Positions 16,130 through 25,722 of a DNA stretch of 64,000 nt are shown piece by piece. The stretch's first letter is position 1; the number at the start of each line of letters is the position of its first letter. Below the pieces are notes generated by a model, which searched no databases, was not told the origin of the DNA, and saw only the letters and a program-made list of their open reading frames with translations. The stretch comes from Ramlibacter sp. PS4R-6 (GTDB lineage Bacteria > Pseudomonadota > Gammaproteobacteria > Burkholderiales > Burkholderiaceae_C). The position numbers and the translations under genes are program-made. The stretch covers positions 3,038,001-3,102,000 of the forward strand of contig NZ_JBBHKA010000001.1 of the NCBI RefSeq assembly GCF_037572775.1. Direction: 5' to 3'.

Positions 16130-16645
16130 ATGTCCTATGGCGAAACCAGCACCCTCGAACTTTCTTCCCTGCGCGCCCCGCTCGACGTCGATGCCGCAGT
16201 GGCCTTGGGCCAGCTGCTGATCGGCCGCTCGCGGCTGGACCTGGCGGTGCAGCTGTACGTCGCCGCCCTGCCCGCCCCGCGCGACCTGCCGCCGCTGGAG
16301 AGGCTGTTGGTTTTCGCCGATTCCCTCGCCGACAAGACCTTGCGCGCGGATTTCGTGCGCTGGATCGTGCGCACCCGCCACCTGGAGCCGTTCGCGCAGG
16401 CGCTGCGCACCGCGCGCTGGCTGCCCGATCCGCGGCGCAACGTCGTCCTGGCTCTGGGCCAGCCCGGCTTGCCCCCGCCGCCCGCGCGAAGCTTCACGAT
16501 CACCGAGCTCGAGGCGGTCGCCACCGAGCAGAAGGAGCTGCTCGGGGAACTGCATCGGCTCTGTGCCGCGGAGCGCGGCGTCACGCCCGCGGCCGCCGCC
16601 TCATTCCTCAGCACGCAGCCGATCGACGTCGTCGAACAGGAATGA
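16130..16645 (+). CDS. conserved hypothetical protein
   Basis: 171 residues of unknown function, no signal peptide or membrane helix. The sequence is rich in Ala and Leu with amphipathic helices (VAALGQLLIGRSRLDLAVQL, then LERLLVFADSLADKTLRADF) that hint at a small helical-repeat fold. A TAGAGT element lies 7 bases before the ATG with no Shine-Dalgarno, so a leaderless message is possible. A GTG at 16049 would extend it into the divergent dnaB promoter and is less likely. A bidirectional terminator follows directly. Confidence 0.65.
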   Translation: MSYGETSTLELSSLRAPLDVDAAVALGQLLIGRSRLDLAVQLYVAALPAPRDLPPLERLLVFADSLADKTLRADFVRWIVRTRHLEPFAQALRTARWLPDPRRNVVLALGQPGLPPPPARSFTITELEAVATEQKELLGELHRLCAAERGVTPAAAASFLSTQPIDVVEQE

Positions 16646-16647
16646 AA

Positions 16648-16670
16648 AAGGCCGCCCCTAGGGCGGCCTT
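16648..16670. terminator. bidirectional Rho-independent terminator
   Basis: Perfect stem AAGGCCGCCC / GGGCGGCCTT with loop CTA, flanked by A-run on the left and T-run on the right. It can end both the gene at 16130 (plus) and the rplI operon (minus), which converge here. Confidence 0.85.
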
Positions 16671-16688
16671 TCCTGAAGGCGGAATGGC

Positions 16689-17141
16689 TTAGGCCGTTTC
16701 GCCGTAGACGTGCACGTTGATGTCCACGACCACGTCCGTGTGCAGCGCGACCTGCACCGAGCTCTCGCCCACATGCTTGATCGGGCCGTTGGGCATGCGC
16801 ACCTGCGCCTTGACGACCTTGTAGCCCTGCTTGTTGAGCTCTTCGGCGATGTCGAAGTTGGTGACCGAGCCGAACAGGCGGCCGTCCACGCCGGCCTTCT
16901 GCGTGAGCTTCACCGTGGTGCCGGCGAGCTTCTCGCCTTGGGTCTGCGATTCGGCCAGCTTGGCGGCCGCGGCCTTCTCGAGCTCGGCGCGCTTGGCTTC
17001 GAATTCGGCCTTGGCTTCTTCGGTCGCGCGGCGGGCACGGCCCTGCGGGATCAGGAAGTTGCGGGCGTAGCCGTCCTTGACCTTGACGATCTCGCCGAGG
17101 TTGCCGAGGTTCACGACCTTGTCCAGGAGGATGACTTGCAT
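16689..17141 (-). CDS. rplI: 50S ribosomal protein L9
   Basis: 150 residues. The N-terminal RNA-binding lobe begins [30 protein letters not shown], read in parts, with the L9 signature G-x2-G-x4-V-x2-G-Y-x2-N-x-L-x-P. A long connecting helix (about 40-75) and a C-terminal lobe ending [14 protein letters not shown] follow. It is the last gene of rpsF-priB-rpsR-rplI, 10 bases after rpsR. GGAGAA precedes the ATG. It binds 23S rRNA domain V at the base of the L1 stalk. Confidence 0.97.
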   Translation of the reverse strand: MQVILLDKVVNLGNLGEIVKVKDGYARNFLIPQGRARRATEEAKAEFEAKRAELEKAAAAKLAESQTQGEKLAGTTVKLTQKAGVDGRLFGSVTNFDIAEELNKQGYKVVKAQVRMPNGPIKHVGESSVQVALHTDVVVDINVHVYGETA

Positions 17142-17151
17142 GGTGTTCTCC

Positions 17152-17433
17152 TTAGATGCGGTGCTGGTCGCTGTACGGCACCAGGGCCAGGAAGCGCGCG
17201 CGCTTGATGGCCGTGTTCAGCTGGCGCTGGTAGATCGCGCGCGTGCCGGTCAGGCGCGCGGGGATGATCTTGCCGTTTTCCGCGATGAAGTCGCGCAGGG
17301 TGTCGACGTCCTTGTAGTCGATTTCCTCGACGCCGGCGACGGTGAAGCGGCAGAAGCGCTTGCGCTTGAACAGCAGCGACTGCGTGTTGCGCTTCGGACG
17401 CTTGTCCTTGTTGAATTTCTTGAACGTGGCCAT
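17152..17433 (-). CDS. rpsR: 30S ribosomal protein S18
   Basis: 93 residues; the core [24 protein letters not shown] and the ending [23 protein letters not shown] are the S18 signature region, read in parts. S18 pairs with S6 on the platform of the 30S subunit. It sits between priB and rplI, the order found in most proteobacteria. AAGAGGC lies before the ATG. The N-terminal extension (about 18 residues, rich in Lys and Asn) is common in Burkholderiales. Confidence 0.97.
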   Translation of the reverse strand: MATFKKFNKDKRPKRNTQSLLFKRKRFCRFTVAGVEEIDYKDVDTLRDFIAENGKIIPARLTGTRAIYQRQLNTAIKRARFLALVPYSDQHRI

Positions 17434-17445
17434 GTGTGTGCCTCT

Positions 17446-17736
17446 TTAAGAATCTGGAACGAATGACTGGATGTGGAGCACCGGGTGCTTGCCGCCACGC
17501 GCCGCCGCCAGGAAACCGCTGAACCGCCACTGGCTGCCCATCTGCCGGGCCTTCAGGGCTTCGGCCGTTGCGCCGAATGCCACCGCCTTGACCGCCACCT
17601 TCACCTGCCGGGGCTGTCCCGCCTCGTGCTGCTCGGATTCGTGTTCGAGCAGCAGGTCGATCGCGGGAATGCCGGCCGGTGTGTGCCGCAGCGCCGAGAT
17701 TTCGGAGATGCGGGCCGTCAGGGCTAGCTGGTTCAC
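17446..17736 (-). CDS. priB: primosomal replication protein N
   Basis: 96 residues forming one OB-fold that binds single-stranded DNA as a dimer and recruits PriA/DnaT at stalled forks. The start MNQLALTARISEIS, the central HESEQ..GQPRQVKVAVKAVAFG and the ending GFLAAARGGKHPVLHIQSF match PriB. The start codon is GTG. It lies 24 bases after rpsF and 12 before rpsR, its classic position in beta- and gammaproteobacteria. The family is short and divergent, but context settles it. Confidence 0.93.
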   Translation of the reverse strand: MNQLALTARISEISALRHTPAGIPAIDLLLEHESEQHEAGQPRQVKVAVKAVAFGATAEALKARQMGSQWRFSGFLAAARGGKHPVLHIQSFVPDS

Positions 17737-17760
17737 CTGTCCTTCAGCAGCGCGAGCCGC

Positions 17761-18129
17761 TTACGACTGGTACGACTCCGCTTGCTGGGCCTTGCGGGCC
17801 TCTTCGCGCTCGACCGTCTTCATCATCGACGACGGGCCGGTGTCGGCCTTCTTGCGCACCACGGTCAGGTGGCGCAGCACGGCGTCGTTGAAGCGGAAGG
17901 CATGCTCCAGTTCGTTCATCACGTCCTGGCCCGCTTCGATGTTCAGGCACAGGTAGTGCGCCTTCGCGAGCTTGTTGATCTGGTAGGCCAGCTGGCGGCG
18001 GCCCCAGTCCTCGACACGATGCACCTTGCCGCCGCCGGCGGTGATCATGCCCTTGTAGCGTTCCAGCATGGCCGGAACCTGTTCGCTCTGGTCCGGGTGG
18101 ATCAGGAGAACGATCTCGTAATGACGCAT
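17761..18129 (-). CDS. rpsF: 30S ribosomal protein S6
   Basis: 122 residues with the S6 opening [22 protein letters not shown], read in parts, and the conserved [12 protein letters not shown] strand. The last 20 residues are charged and flexible, the region that RimK can extend with glutamate in some bacteria. First gene of the ribosomal block; AAGGAG precedes the ATG. A hairpin in its leader may be the S6:S18 autoregulatory site. Confidence 0.97.
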   Translation of the reverse strand: MRHYEIVLLIHPDQSEQVPAMLERYKGMITAGGGKVHRVEDWGRRQLAYQINKLAKAHYLCLNIEAGQDVMNELEHAFRFNDAVLRHLTVVRKKADTGPSSMMKTVEREEARKAQQAESYQS

Positions 18130-18149
18130 TTGAGCTCCTTGTGGATTGA

Positions 18150-18179
18150 GCCGCCCCCGGCGTCTATTCGGGGTGCGGC
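18150..18179 (-). promoter_or_regulatory. possible S6:S18 autoregulatory leader hairpin of rpsF
   Basis: In the rpsF leader, GCCGC (18175-18179 read on the minus strand) pairs with GCGGC (18150-18154), followed by an A/G mismatch and a CCC/GGG stem around the loop GAATAGACG. Known rpsF leaders in several phyla hold a hairpin that binds the S6:S18 complex. The position fits but the exact CCG bulge motif was not confirmed. Confidence 0.35.
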
Positions 18180-18195
18180 AAGGGGAAAGCCCGCC

Positions 18196-18201
18196 ATTAT
18201 A
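18196..18201 (-). promoter_or_regulatory. -10 element of the rpsF operon
   Basis: A perfect TATAAT on the minus strand, 67 bases before the rpsF ATG, in the gap before the gene at 18245. The -35 is not obvious. It would start a leader of about 60 bases that contains the hairpin described at 18150. Confidence 0.5.
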
Positions 18202-18244
18202 GCTGGCGGGCGGTTGGGCTGCCGGCCGGGAGCGCGGCAGCGGC

Positions 18245-18718
18245 TCAGTGGTCGTTCAGGGCCTTGTCGAGGGCGCGGAATTTTTCCGGCCCGACGGCGT
18301 CCTTGATCTTGGGGGCCACGGCCTGGAGCTCCTCGAAGTTCGAGGCGGCCTCAACCGCCAGGTTCAGGCGGAACCCCCTTAGCCCCAGCTGGGCCGTGAG
18401 CGCCGTGGCAATGGGGTAGGCCTCGGCATAGCGCTCCTGCGGCGTGCGGTGCTTGTGGTGCTCGACCGCCTCGGCCTGGGCCTTTTCGGCGGCTTCCTGG
18501 GCGGCGCCCTGCTCGGTCGTCGCGTCCTCGACGAGGCCCAGCTCGAAGAGCTTGTCCACGTCCTCCTTGGTCACGCCCACCGGCTTCGTGGCGTTCATCA
18601 CCTGGTCGAGCGTGCGTTTGCCGTCGAAGAGGATGAACGCCGCGCGTTGCCGGGGGGTCAGTGCCACGGACCGGTCCTTCATCACCCGGTGGCCCAATTC
18701 GGTCTTGACGATCAGCAT
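18245..18718 (-). CDS. conserved hypothetical protein of Burkholderiales
   Basis: 157 residues, cytoplasmic. Residues 1-70 ([22 protein letters not shown], then [15 protein letters not shown]) read as a small winged-helix-like module. A helical charged linker rich in Ala, Glu and His (about 72-95) leads to a C-terminal helical part ([39 protein letters not shown]). No family name is recognised. GAGGAGACC precedes the ATG at 18718. It is a single gene with its own promoter region, upstream of the ribosomal block. Confidence 0.65.
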   Translation of the reverse strand: MLIVKTELGHRVMKDRSVALTPRQRAAFILFDGKRTLDQVMNATKPVGVTKEDVDKLFELGLVEDATTEQGAAQEAAEKAQAEAVEHHKHRTPQERYAEAYPIATALTAQLGLRGFRLNLAVEAASNFEELQAVAPKIKDAVGPEKFRALDKALNDH

Positions 18719-18855
18719 GGTCTCCTCGCTGGCTCTCGTCCCCGCCTTCCTTGCCCGGCGATCGCGTGGCCGCCGGGTCCGTTGTCCTAATTTAGCCCAA
18801 AGTTGGGGCAATCAGGTCGGTCTGGGGGCAAACCCTGTCGCAAAGGCACAAAAGA

Positions 18856-18878
18856 AAAGGCCCGCGAAGCGGGCCTTT
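18856..18878. terminator. Rho-independent terminator after the MHS transporter
   Basis: Perfect 10-bp stem AAAGGCCCGC / GCGGGCCTTT with loop GAA, directly downstream of the transporter gene that ends at 18898. The A/T flanks make it usable on both strands. Confidence 0.8.
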
Positions 18879-18897
18879 CGTGGGGTTGGCGAGAACC

Positions 18898-20598
18898 TTA
18901 GTCGCGGGCGTAGATGTCCACGTCCTTGGTTTCGCGGATGAACAGCATGCCGATGACGAAGGTGCCGGCAGCCACGATCACCGGGTACCACAGCCCGTAG
19001 AAGATGTCGCCCGTGGCGGCCACCATCGCGAAGGCCGTGGTCGGCAGCAGGCCGCCGAACCAGCCGTTGCCGATGTGGTACGGCAGGCTCATCGAGGTGT
19101 AGCGGATGCGCGTGGGGAACAGCTCGACCAGCATCGCGGCGATCGGGCCGTACACCATCGTCACCAGGACCACGAGGAACACGAGGAGCAGGAGCACCAT
19201 GCCCTTGTTCATCTTGTCCTTGTCGGCAGGCTGGGTCAGGCCCGCGGCCTTGGCCGTGTCGGCAACCGACTTCTTGAACTCGCCGATGGCCTTGCCGGCC
19301 TCGGCGGAGAAGCCGTGGCGCTCGGCGTTCAGCGCGCCCTGCGGGGCGGTGAGCACCTTGTCGCCCATCGTCACGGTCGCCGGGGAGCCGGCGGGACCGG
19401 CCACGTTCACGTACGGGATGTACGAGACCGTGAGGGCGCGCTTGGCGATGTCGCACGAGGACAGGAAGTCGATCTCACGCGCGATCGGGCTGCCCTGGAA
19501 CGAGCAGGTGGACTGGTCGGCGGTGACGGTCACCTTGGTCTTCTGCTGGGCGGCCACGAGCGCGGGGTTCGCGTACTCGAGGATCATCGGGAAGACCTTG
19601 AAGTAGGTCACCGCGGCGATCAGGCAGCCGGCCATGATGATGGGCTTGCGGCCGATCTTGTCCGAGAGCGAACCGAACACGATGAAGAAAGGCGTGCCGA
19701 TCAGCAGCGACGCGGCGATCAGCAGGTTGGCCGTCGTCACGTCGACCTTGGCGATCGTGGTCATGAAGAACAGCGCGTAGAACTGCCCCGTGTACCAGAC
19801 CACCGCCTGGCCGGCCGTCAGGCCCAGCAGCGCCAGGATGACGATCTTCAGGTTCTTCCACTGGCCGAAGGACTCGGACAGCGGCGCCTTCGACGTGCGG
19901 CCTTCGGCCTTCATCTTCTGGAACGCCGGCGACTCGTTGAGCGACAGGCGGATCCACACCGAGATGGCCAGCAGCAGGATCGAGACCAGGAACGGGATGC
20001 GCCAGCCCCAGTCGGCGAAGTCCTTGGTGCCCATGCTCTCGCGCACGCCGAGGATGATCAGCAGCGACAGGAACAGGCCCAGGGTGGCCGTCGTCTGGAT
20101 CCACGACGTGTACGCACCGCGCTTGCCGTGCGGGGCGTGCTCCGCGACGTAGGTCGCGGCGCCGCCGTACTCACCGCCGAGCGCCAGGCCCTGCAGCAGG
20201 CGCAGCGCGATCAGGATGATCGGGGCCGCGACGCCGATGGACTTGTAGGCAGGCAGGATGCCGACGACGAAGGTCGACGCGCCCATGATCAGGATGGTGA
20301 TCAGGAACGTGTACTTGCGCCCGATCATGTCGCCCAGCCGGCCGAACACGATCGCGCCGAACGGACGCACCAGGAAACCGGCGGCGAACGCGAGCAGCGC
20401 GAAGATGTAGGCGGACGTGGGATCGAGGCCCGAGAAGAACTGGGCCCCGATGATCGCGGCGAGCGATCCGTACAGGTAGAAGTCGTACCACTCGAAGACC
20501 GTGCCCAGCGAGGAGGCGAAGATGACCTTCTTCTCCTCTCTGGACATCGGCGCGGCGGCGGTACCCGCGCGTGCCGTGGTGGTGGAAGCCGTAGCCAT
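18898..20598 (-). CDS. MFS transporter, metabolite:H+ symporter (MHS) type, with extracytoplasmic insertion
   Basis: 566 residues, longer than the usual 430-450. N-terminal half: EWYDFYLYGSLAAIIG, RPFGAIVFGRLGDMIGRK and GGEYGGAATYVAEHAP are hallmarks of the MHS family (ProP, ShiA, KgtP). The C-terminal half carries GSLSDKIGRKPIIM. Between helices about 8 and 9, roughly residues 345-455, lies a hydrophilic insertion with two cysteines (STCSFQG, SSCDIAK). The substrate is probably an organic acid or zwitterion. GAAGGAGA precedes the ATG, and a terminator follows. A second Met at residue 18 is an alternative start. Confidence 0.85.
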   Translation of the reverse strand: MATASTTTARAGTAAAPMSREEKKVIFASSLGTVFEWYDFYLYGSLAAIIGAQFFSGLDPTSAYIFALLAFAAGFLVRPFGAIVFGRLGDMIGRKYTFLITILIMGASTFVVGILPAYKSIGVAAPIILIALRLLQGLALGGEYGGAATYVAEHAPHGKRGAYTSWIQTTATLGLFLSLLIILGVRESMGTKDFADWGWRIPFLVSILLLAISVWIRLSLNESPAFQKMKAEGRTSKAPLSESFGQWKNLKIVILALLGLTAGQAVVWYTGQFYALFFMTTIAKVDVTTANLLIAASLLIGTPFFIVFGSLSDKIGRKPIIMAGCLIAAVTYFKVFPMILEYANPALVAAQQKTKVTVTADQSTCSFQGSPIAREIDFLSSCDIAKRALTVSYIPYVNVAGPAGSPATVTMGDKVLTAPQGALNAERHGFSAEAGKAIGEFKKSVADTAKAAGLTQPADKDKMNKGMVLLLLVFLVVLVTMVYGPIAAMLVELFPTRIRYTSMSLPYHIGNGWFGGLLPTTAFAMVAATGDIFYGLWYPVIVAAGTFVIGMLFIRETKDVDIYARD

Positions 20599-20727
20599 GA
20601 AGTCGTCTCCTTCGTGAATGAAGTGGACGCAGTGTTGGAAGCTCTTCTGACATCACGCTGACTCGGCGGCGGTGTGTTGCGCATCCACTGCCGAACTCAG
20701 GGAAAGCCCTGATAAGCGCGTGTGCGC

Positions 20728-22824
20728 TCAGCGCGCGGATGCGCGCGGATCCGTAAGTTGCGGTTCAGGCGCGGCGATGGGCCGCGTGAGCAGGCTCACG
20801 GCGATCGCGACCGCGAACCCGAGGGGCACGCCGAACACGCCGGCCGACACGGGCAGAATGCCGAACCACAGGTCCTGCCCCGGCGCCATGCCCCAGAACG
20901 CGCGGAAGGCCTGCGCGTTCATCGTCATGTAGCAGACGGTGATGCCCAGGCCCGCGAGCATGCCCGCGACCGCCCCGCGCCGGTTGGCGCGCGGCCAGAA
21001 GATGCCCAGCACCATCGCCGGGACGAACGCCGACGCCGCGAGCGAGAACGACGCGGAAACGAGCGGCAGGATCTCCGCCGGCTTGATGGATGCGACGAAC
21101 GCGGCGACGAGCGCCACCGCGAGCAGCGCGAACTTCGACAGGATCACGCGCTGCTCGGGCGTGACGTTGCGGTTGACCTCGTGCGAGTAGATGTCGCGCA
21201 CCATCGCGTTGCTGATCGTGAGCAGCAGCCCGTCGGCGGTGGACAGCGCCGCGGCCAGTCCGCCGGCGGCGACGAGCCCCGACACGACGTACGGCAGCCC
21301 GCCGAGCTCGGGCGTGGCCAGCATGATCATGTCGGCGCCGATGCGGATCTCGCCCCACTGCAGGATGCGGTCGCCGTTGACGTCGGCCACCGAGATCAGC
21401 GACGAATCGACCTTGGCCCATTGCGCGATCCACGCCGGCAGCGCATCGATGCTGCTGCCCACCAGGTTGTTCATCACCTCGAACTTCACCAGCACGGCGA
21501 GCGCCGGCGCTGCCAGGTACACGAGCGCGATGAAGAAGATCGACCACGCCACCGACGAGCGCGCCTCGGCCACCGTCGGCGTGGTGTAGTAGCGTGTGAG
21601 CAGGTGCGGCAGGCCCGCGGTGCCCACCATCAGGCAGAACATCAGCGCGAGGAAGTTTCGGCGCGAGGTGCTGAAGGCCTCGCGCTCCTCCGCCGTGCCG
21701 TCCGGGTCGCCCGCGAAGGGCAGGCTGTGGCGCGGCAGGCCGCCGAGCGGCTTGGCGCGGTCCTGCGCTTCCTGCATCGCCTTGGTCCAGCGCTCGCGCG
21801 CCTGCGCCGCGTCCTTGGGCACCGCCGCCAGCTCGCGGTTGGCCTGCACGATCAGCGCGGAGTCCGCACCCTGCGCCTTCAGCTGCCGCACGCGCGCCTG
21901 CGCCTGGGCGCGCTCGCGCTGCAGGGCTCCTTCGATGTCGGCGAGGCGCGCCTCGTATTCCTGCGCCCGCCGCGCGAAGATGGCGGCGACCTCGCGCTCC
22001 TTCGGGTCCTGCGCGAGCTTGTCCTCCAGCTGCGCGATCTTCTCCAGTTGCAGGCCGTACACCAGCGGGGCGGCGGGGTTGCCCAGCTGCTTGTACGCCA
22101 GCCACGACACGGGGATCAGGAAGGCCAGCAGCATGATCATGTACTGCGCCACCTGCGTCCACGTGATCGCGCGCATGCCGCCGAGGAAGGAGCACAGGAG
22201 CACGCCACCGAGGCCGAGCAGGATGCCGATCTCGAACTGCACGCCCGTCAGGCGCGAGGCGATGAGGCCGATGCCGTAGATCTGCGCGATGACGTAGGTG
22301 AACGAGCACAGCATGGCCGACAGCGCCGCGATCACGCGCGGCCAGCGGCCGCCATAGCGCTTGCCGAAGTAGTCGGGCACCGTATAGAGGTTGAGCCGGC
22401 GCAGGTGCGGCGCGATCAGCAATGCGACCAGGCAGAACCCGCCCGTCCAGCCCATCACGTAGGCGAGCCCGCCCGCGGCCTGTTCGGTCCCGCCGAAGCC
22501 TTGCAGGTACAGGCCGCCGGCCATGCTGATGAACGACGCGGCGCTCATCCAGTCGGCCGCTGCCGCCATGCCGTTGTACATGGCGGGGATGCGGCGCCCC
22601 GCCACGTAGTACTCCTCGGGGTCCGACGTGCGGCCGTAGATGCCCACGCCCGCATACATCATCACCGACGCGAACATGAAGATCGGGCCGATCCAGAAGC
22701 GCGACAGGCCGTTCACCTCGGCCCAGGCCATCACGCCGATGAACGCCAGCATCGCGGCGACGTAGGTCGCCACCATGCGGTGCAGGCGCCGCTTGTAGGC
22801 CGCGTAGGCGGCGGAATCAGCCAT
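20728..22824 (-). CDS. sodium/solute symporter, large subunit (VC_2705/ActP-like)
   Basis: 698 residues, about 13 membrane helices, SSS family. EEYYVAGRRIPAMYNGMAAAADWMSAASFISMAGG, read in parts, and TVPDYFGKRYGGR are typical of acetate/solute symporters. Between helices about 6 and 7 (residues about 235-375) is a charged, heptad-like segment (LEKIAQLEDKLAQDPKEREV, REQA-rich helices) not found in ActP. It is translated with the DUF4212 small subunit, whose stop it overlaps by 8 bases. Substrate is probably a short carboxylate. Confidence 0.85.
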   Translation of the reverse strand: MADSAAYAAYKRRLHRMVATYVAAMLAFIGVMAWAEVNGLSRFWIGPIFMFASVMMYAGVGIYGRTSDPEEYYVAGRRIPAMYNGMAAAADWMSAASFISMAGGLYLQGFGGTEQAAGGLAYVMGWTGGFCLVALLIAPHLRRLNLYTVPDYFGKRYGGRWPRVIAALSAMLCSFTYVIAQIYGIGLIASRLTGVQFEIGILLGLGGVLLCSFLGGMRAITWTQVAQYMIMLLAFLIPVSWLAYKQLGNPAAPLVYGLQLEKIAQLEDKLAQDPKEREVAAIFARRAQEYEARLADIEGALQRERAQAQARVRQLKAQGADSALIVQANRELAAVPKDAAQARERWTKAMQEAQDRAKPLGGLPRHSLPFAGDPDGTAEEREAFSTSRRNFLALMFCLMVGTAGLPHLLTRYYTTPTVAEARSSVAWSIFFIALVYLAAPALAVLVKFEVMNNLVGSSIDALPAWIAQWAKVDSSLISVADVNGDRILQWGEIRIGADMIMLATPELGGLPYVVSGLVAAGGLAAALSTADGLLLTISNAMVRDIYSHEVNRNVTPEQRVILSKFALLAVALVAAFVASIKPAEILPLVSASFSLAASAFVPAMVLGIFWPRANRRGAVAGMLAGLGITVCYMTMNAQAFRAFWGMAPGQDLWFGILPVSAGVFGVPLGFAVAIAVSLLTRPIAAPEPQLTDPRASAR

Positions 22825-23086
22825 CGTTGGGCGTGCCGGGCGGTTCGTTGTCGCCCGGCGCGAGGCGCTTCATCACGGTCGCGTACACCGCGATCACGCC
22901 GATGAAGACGAGGACCGTCCCTTGCGCGGCCATCCAGAAATCGAACGGCCAGGGCCCGATGCGGAACTGCAGGTCGCGCGCGAAGAAGCAGATGCCGAAG
23001 CTCGCCGCCGCCCAGACGGCGAGCAAGCCTGCCTTCAATGCGAGCACGCGCGGGTCGTGCCGCTCCTGTGCCTCCGGGTCGCCCAT
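22817..23086 (-). CDS. DUF4212 sodium/solute symporter small subunit
   Basis: 89 residues with two membrane helices (about 21-40 and 52-73). The central LQFRIGPWPFDFWMAAQGTVLVFIGVIAVYA, read in parts, is the DUF4212 signature; these proteins always accompany VC_2705-type symporters. ATG 23086 was chosen over an upstream GTG at 23101 because the protein then begins MGDPEAQERHD close to the family norm. Its end overlaps the symporter start by 8 bases. Confidence 0.85.
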   Translation of the reverse strand: MGDPEAQERHDPRVLALKAGLLAVWAAASFGICFFARDLQFRIGPWPFDFWMAAQGTVLVFIGVIAVYATVMKRLAPGDNEPPGTPNDG

Positions 23087-23144
23087 GGGCCGATGATGCA
23101 CCGTCGAGGTGCCACGGTCCAGTGGGTTTTTTACGACGAGAGTC

Positions 23145-25535
23145 TTACCCGGCGAGCCTTTGCCACGTCTCGATCACCGTGTCGGGGTTGAGCGAGATCG
23201 ACGTGATGCCTTCGTCGACCAGCCACTTGGCGAAGTCGGGATGGTCGCTGGGCCCCTGGCCGCAGATGCCGACGTACTTGCCTTGCTTGCGGCACGCCTG
23301 GATGGCGCGCGACAGCATGGCCTTGACCGCCGGGTCGCGCTCGTCGAAGTCGGCGGCCAGCAACTCCAGGCCCGAATCGCGGTCCAGGCCCAGCGTCAGC
23401 TGCGTCAGGTCGTTCGAGCCGATGGAGAAGCCGTCGAAGTACTCGAGGAACTCGTCGGCCAGGATGGCGTTGCTCGGCACCTCGCACATCATGATGACCT
23501 TCAGGTCGTCCTGCCCGCGCTTGAGGCCCTGCTCCGCCAGCAGCTTCGTCACGCGGTCGGCCTGGCCGAGCGTGCGCACGAACGGCACCATCACCTGCAC
23601 GTTGGTCAGGCCCATGTCGCTGCGCACGCGGCGCAGCGCCTCGCACTCCATCGCGAAGGCTTCGCGGAACTCGTCGCTGATGTAGCGCGCCGCGCCGCGG
23701 AAGCCGAGCATCGGGTTTTCTTCCTCCGGCTCGTAGCGCGAGCCGCCGATCAGCTTGCGGTACTCGTTCGACTTGAAGTCCGACAGGCGCACGATGACGG
23801 GCTTGGGCCAGAACGCGGCGGCAATGGTCGCCACGCCTTCGGCCACCTTGTCGACGTAGAACGCGCGGGGCGACGCATGGCCCCGCGCCACCGACTCCAC
23901 CGCCTTCTTCAGGTCGGCGTCGACGTTGGGGTACTCGAGGATGGCCTTCGGGTGCACGCCGATGTTGTTGTTGATGATGAATTCCAGGCGCGCCAGGCCC
24001 ACGCCTTCGTTGGGCAGCTGCGCGAAGTCGAAGGCCAGCTGCGGGTTGCCCACGTTCATCACGATCTTGGTGGCGATCGGCGGCATCTGGCCGCGGTTCA
24101 CCTCGCTCACCTCGGTCTCGAGCAGGCCGTCGTAGATGTGGCCGGTGTCGCCCTCGGCGCAGCTCACGGTCACCAGCGTGCCGTCCTTGAGTTTCTCGGT
24201 CGCATCGCCGCAGCCGACGACGGCGGGGATGCCCAGCTCGCGCGCGATGATGGCCGCGTGGCAGGTGCGCCCGCCGCGGTTCGTGACGATGGCACTGGCG
24301 CGCTTCATCACCGGTTCCCAGTTGGGGTCGGTCATGTCGGTGACGAGCACGTCGCCGGCCTGCACCTTGTCCATCTCCGAGATGTTGTGCACGAGGCGCA
24401 CGGGCCCCGTGCCGATCTTCTGGCCGATGGCGCGGCCTTCGGCGAGCACCGGGCCCTTGCCCTTGAGCTTGTAGCGCTTTTCGGACTTGCCGCGCGCCTG
24501 GCTCTTCACGGTCTCGGGCCGCGCTTGCAGGATGTACATCTGGCCATCGGAGCCGTCCTTGCCCCACTCGATGTCCATCGCGCGGCCGTAGTGCTGCTCG
24601 ATCACCAGCGCATAGCGCGCGAGCTGCTCGACCTCGGCATCCGTGAGCGAGTAGCGGTTGCGCAGCTCCAGCGGCACCTCCGAGGTCTTCACCAGCTTGC
24701 CGGAGGCCTTGCGCTCGTCGTCGCCCGCGAACACCATCTGGATCAGCTTGGAGCCGAGGTTGCGGCGGATCACGGCGCGCTTGCCCGCCGCGAGCATGGG
24801 CTTGTGCACATAAAACTCGTCCGGGTTCACCGCGCCCTGCACCACCGTCTCGCCCAGGCCGTAGCTGGAGGTGATGAACACCACCTGGTCGAAGCCCGAT
24901 TCGGTGTCGATGGTGAACATCACGCCGGCGGCGCCGAGGTCGCTGCGCACCATGCGCTGGATGCCCGCGGACAGCGCCACGTCGGCGTGCGCAAAACCCT
25001 TGTGCACGCGGTAGCTGATCGCGCGGTCGTTGTAGAGCGAGGCGAAGACTTCCTTGACCTTGTGCAGGGCCGACTCGATGCCGACCACGTTGAGGAAGGT
25101 TTCCTGCTGGCCCGCGAACGACGCATCGGGCAGGTCTTCGGCGGTGGCCGAGGAGCGGACCGCGAAGCTCGCGTTCGGGTTGCCGGCGGAGAGCTTGTCG
25201 AAGTGCAAGCGGATCTCGCGCTCCAGGTCGGCCGGGAATGGCTGCTCCTCGATCCACTTGCGGATCTCTGCGCCCGCCGCCGCGAGCGCGCGCACGTCGT
25301 CGGTGTCGAGCGACGCAAGGCGCTGCTGGATCTTCTGCGCGAGCCCGCCGTGCGCCAGGAACTGGCGGAACGCATGCGCGGTGGTGGCGAAGCCCGTGGG
25401 CACGCGCACGCCCTGCGGCAGCTGCGAGATCATTTCGCCGAGGCTGGCGTTCTTGCCGCCGACCGCCTCGACGTCGGTCATCCTCAGGTTCTCAAACGGT
25501 ACGACCAGGGCGGCCGCATCAAAGAGCGCAGACAT
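23145..25535 (-). CDS. ppsA: phosphoenolpyruvate synthase
   Basis: 796 residues, full length. It converts pyruvate, ATP and water to phosphoenolpyruvate, AMP and phosphate, the entry to gluconeogenesis. The ATP-grasp domain includes [21 protein letters not shown], read in parts. The phosphohistidine is H426 in [15 protein letters not shown]. The PEP-binding barrel ends with [16 protein letters not shown] and [11 protein letters not shown] with its catalytic cysteine. ATG 25535 (MSALFD) is preferred over an upstream in-frame start at 25586. The regulator PpsR is encoded divergently 187 bases away. Confidence 0.96.
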   Translation of the reverse strand: MSALFDAAALVVPFENLRMTDVEAVGGKNASLGEMISQLPQGVRVPTGFATTAHAFRQFLAHGGLAQKIQQRLASLDTDDVRALAAAGAEIRKWIEEQPFPADLEREIRLHFDKLSAGNPNASFAVRSSATAEDLPDASFAGQQETFLNVVGIESALHKVKEVFASLYNDRAISYRVHKGFAHADVALSAGIQRMVRSDLGAAGVMFTIDTESGFDQVVFITSSYGLGETVVQGAVNPDEFYVHKPMLAAGKRAVIRRNLGSKLIQMVFAGDDERKASGKLVKTSEVPLELRNRYSLTDAEVEQLARYALVIEQHYGRAMDIEWGKDGSDGQMYILQARPETVKSQARGKSEKRYKLKGKGPVLAEGRAIGQKIGTGPVRLVHNISEMDKVQAGDVLVTDMTDPNWEPVMKRASAIVTNRGGRTCHAAIIARELGIPAVVGCGDATEKLKDGTLVTVSCAEGDTGHIYDGLLETEVSEVNRGQMPPIATKIVMNVGNPQLAFDFAQLPNEGVGLARLEFIINNNIGVHPKAILEYPNVDADLKKAVESVARGHASPRAFYVDKVAEGVATIAAAFWPKPVIVRLSDFKSNEYRKLIGGSRYEPEEENPMLGFRGAARYISDEFREAFAMECEALRRVRSDMGLTNVQVMVPFVRTLGQADRVTKLLAEQGLKRGQDDLKVIMMCEVPSNAILADEFLEYFDGFSIGSNDLTQLTLGLDRDSGLELLAADFDERDPAVKAMLSRAIQACRKQGKYVGICGQGPSDHPDFAKWLVDEGITSISLNPDTVIETWQRLAG

Positions 25536-25722
25536 GGGGAAACTCCAGAAGTTGAAACCGGGTCTGCGCCCGCCAGGCGCACCCACGCATGCTCGGCCAC
25601 GAAGCTTTGTGCTTGTTCGAATGGGCTCGGGAAGTGCATGCGGGGGAGAATTCGATAATTGCCGACGATTGTAGGTGCCCGGGGGTCTGCCGGGGCTTGC
25701 ACCGAACTGAAAGCACTACGCC

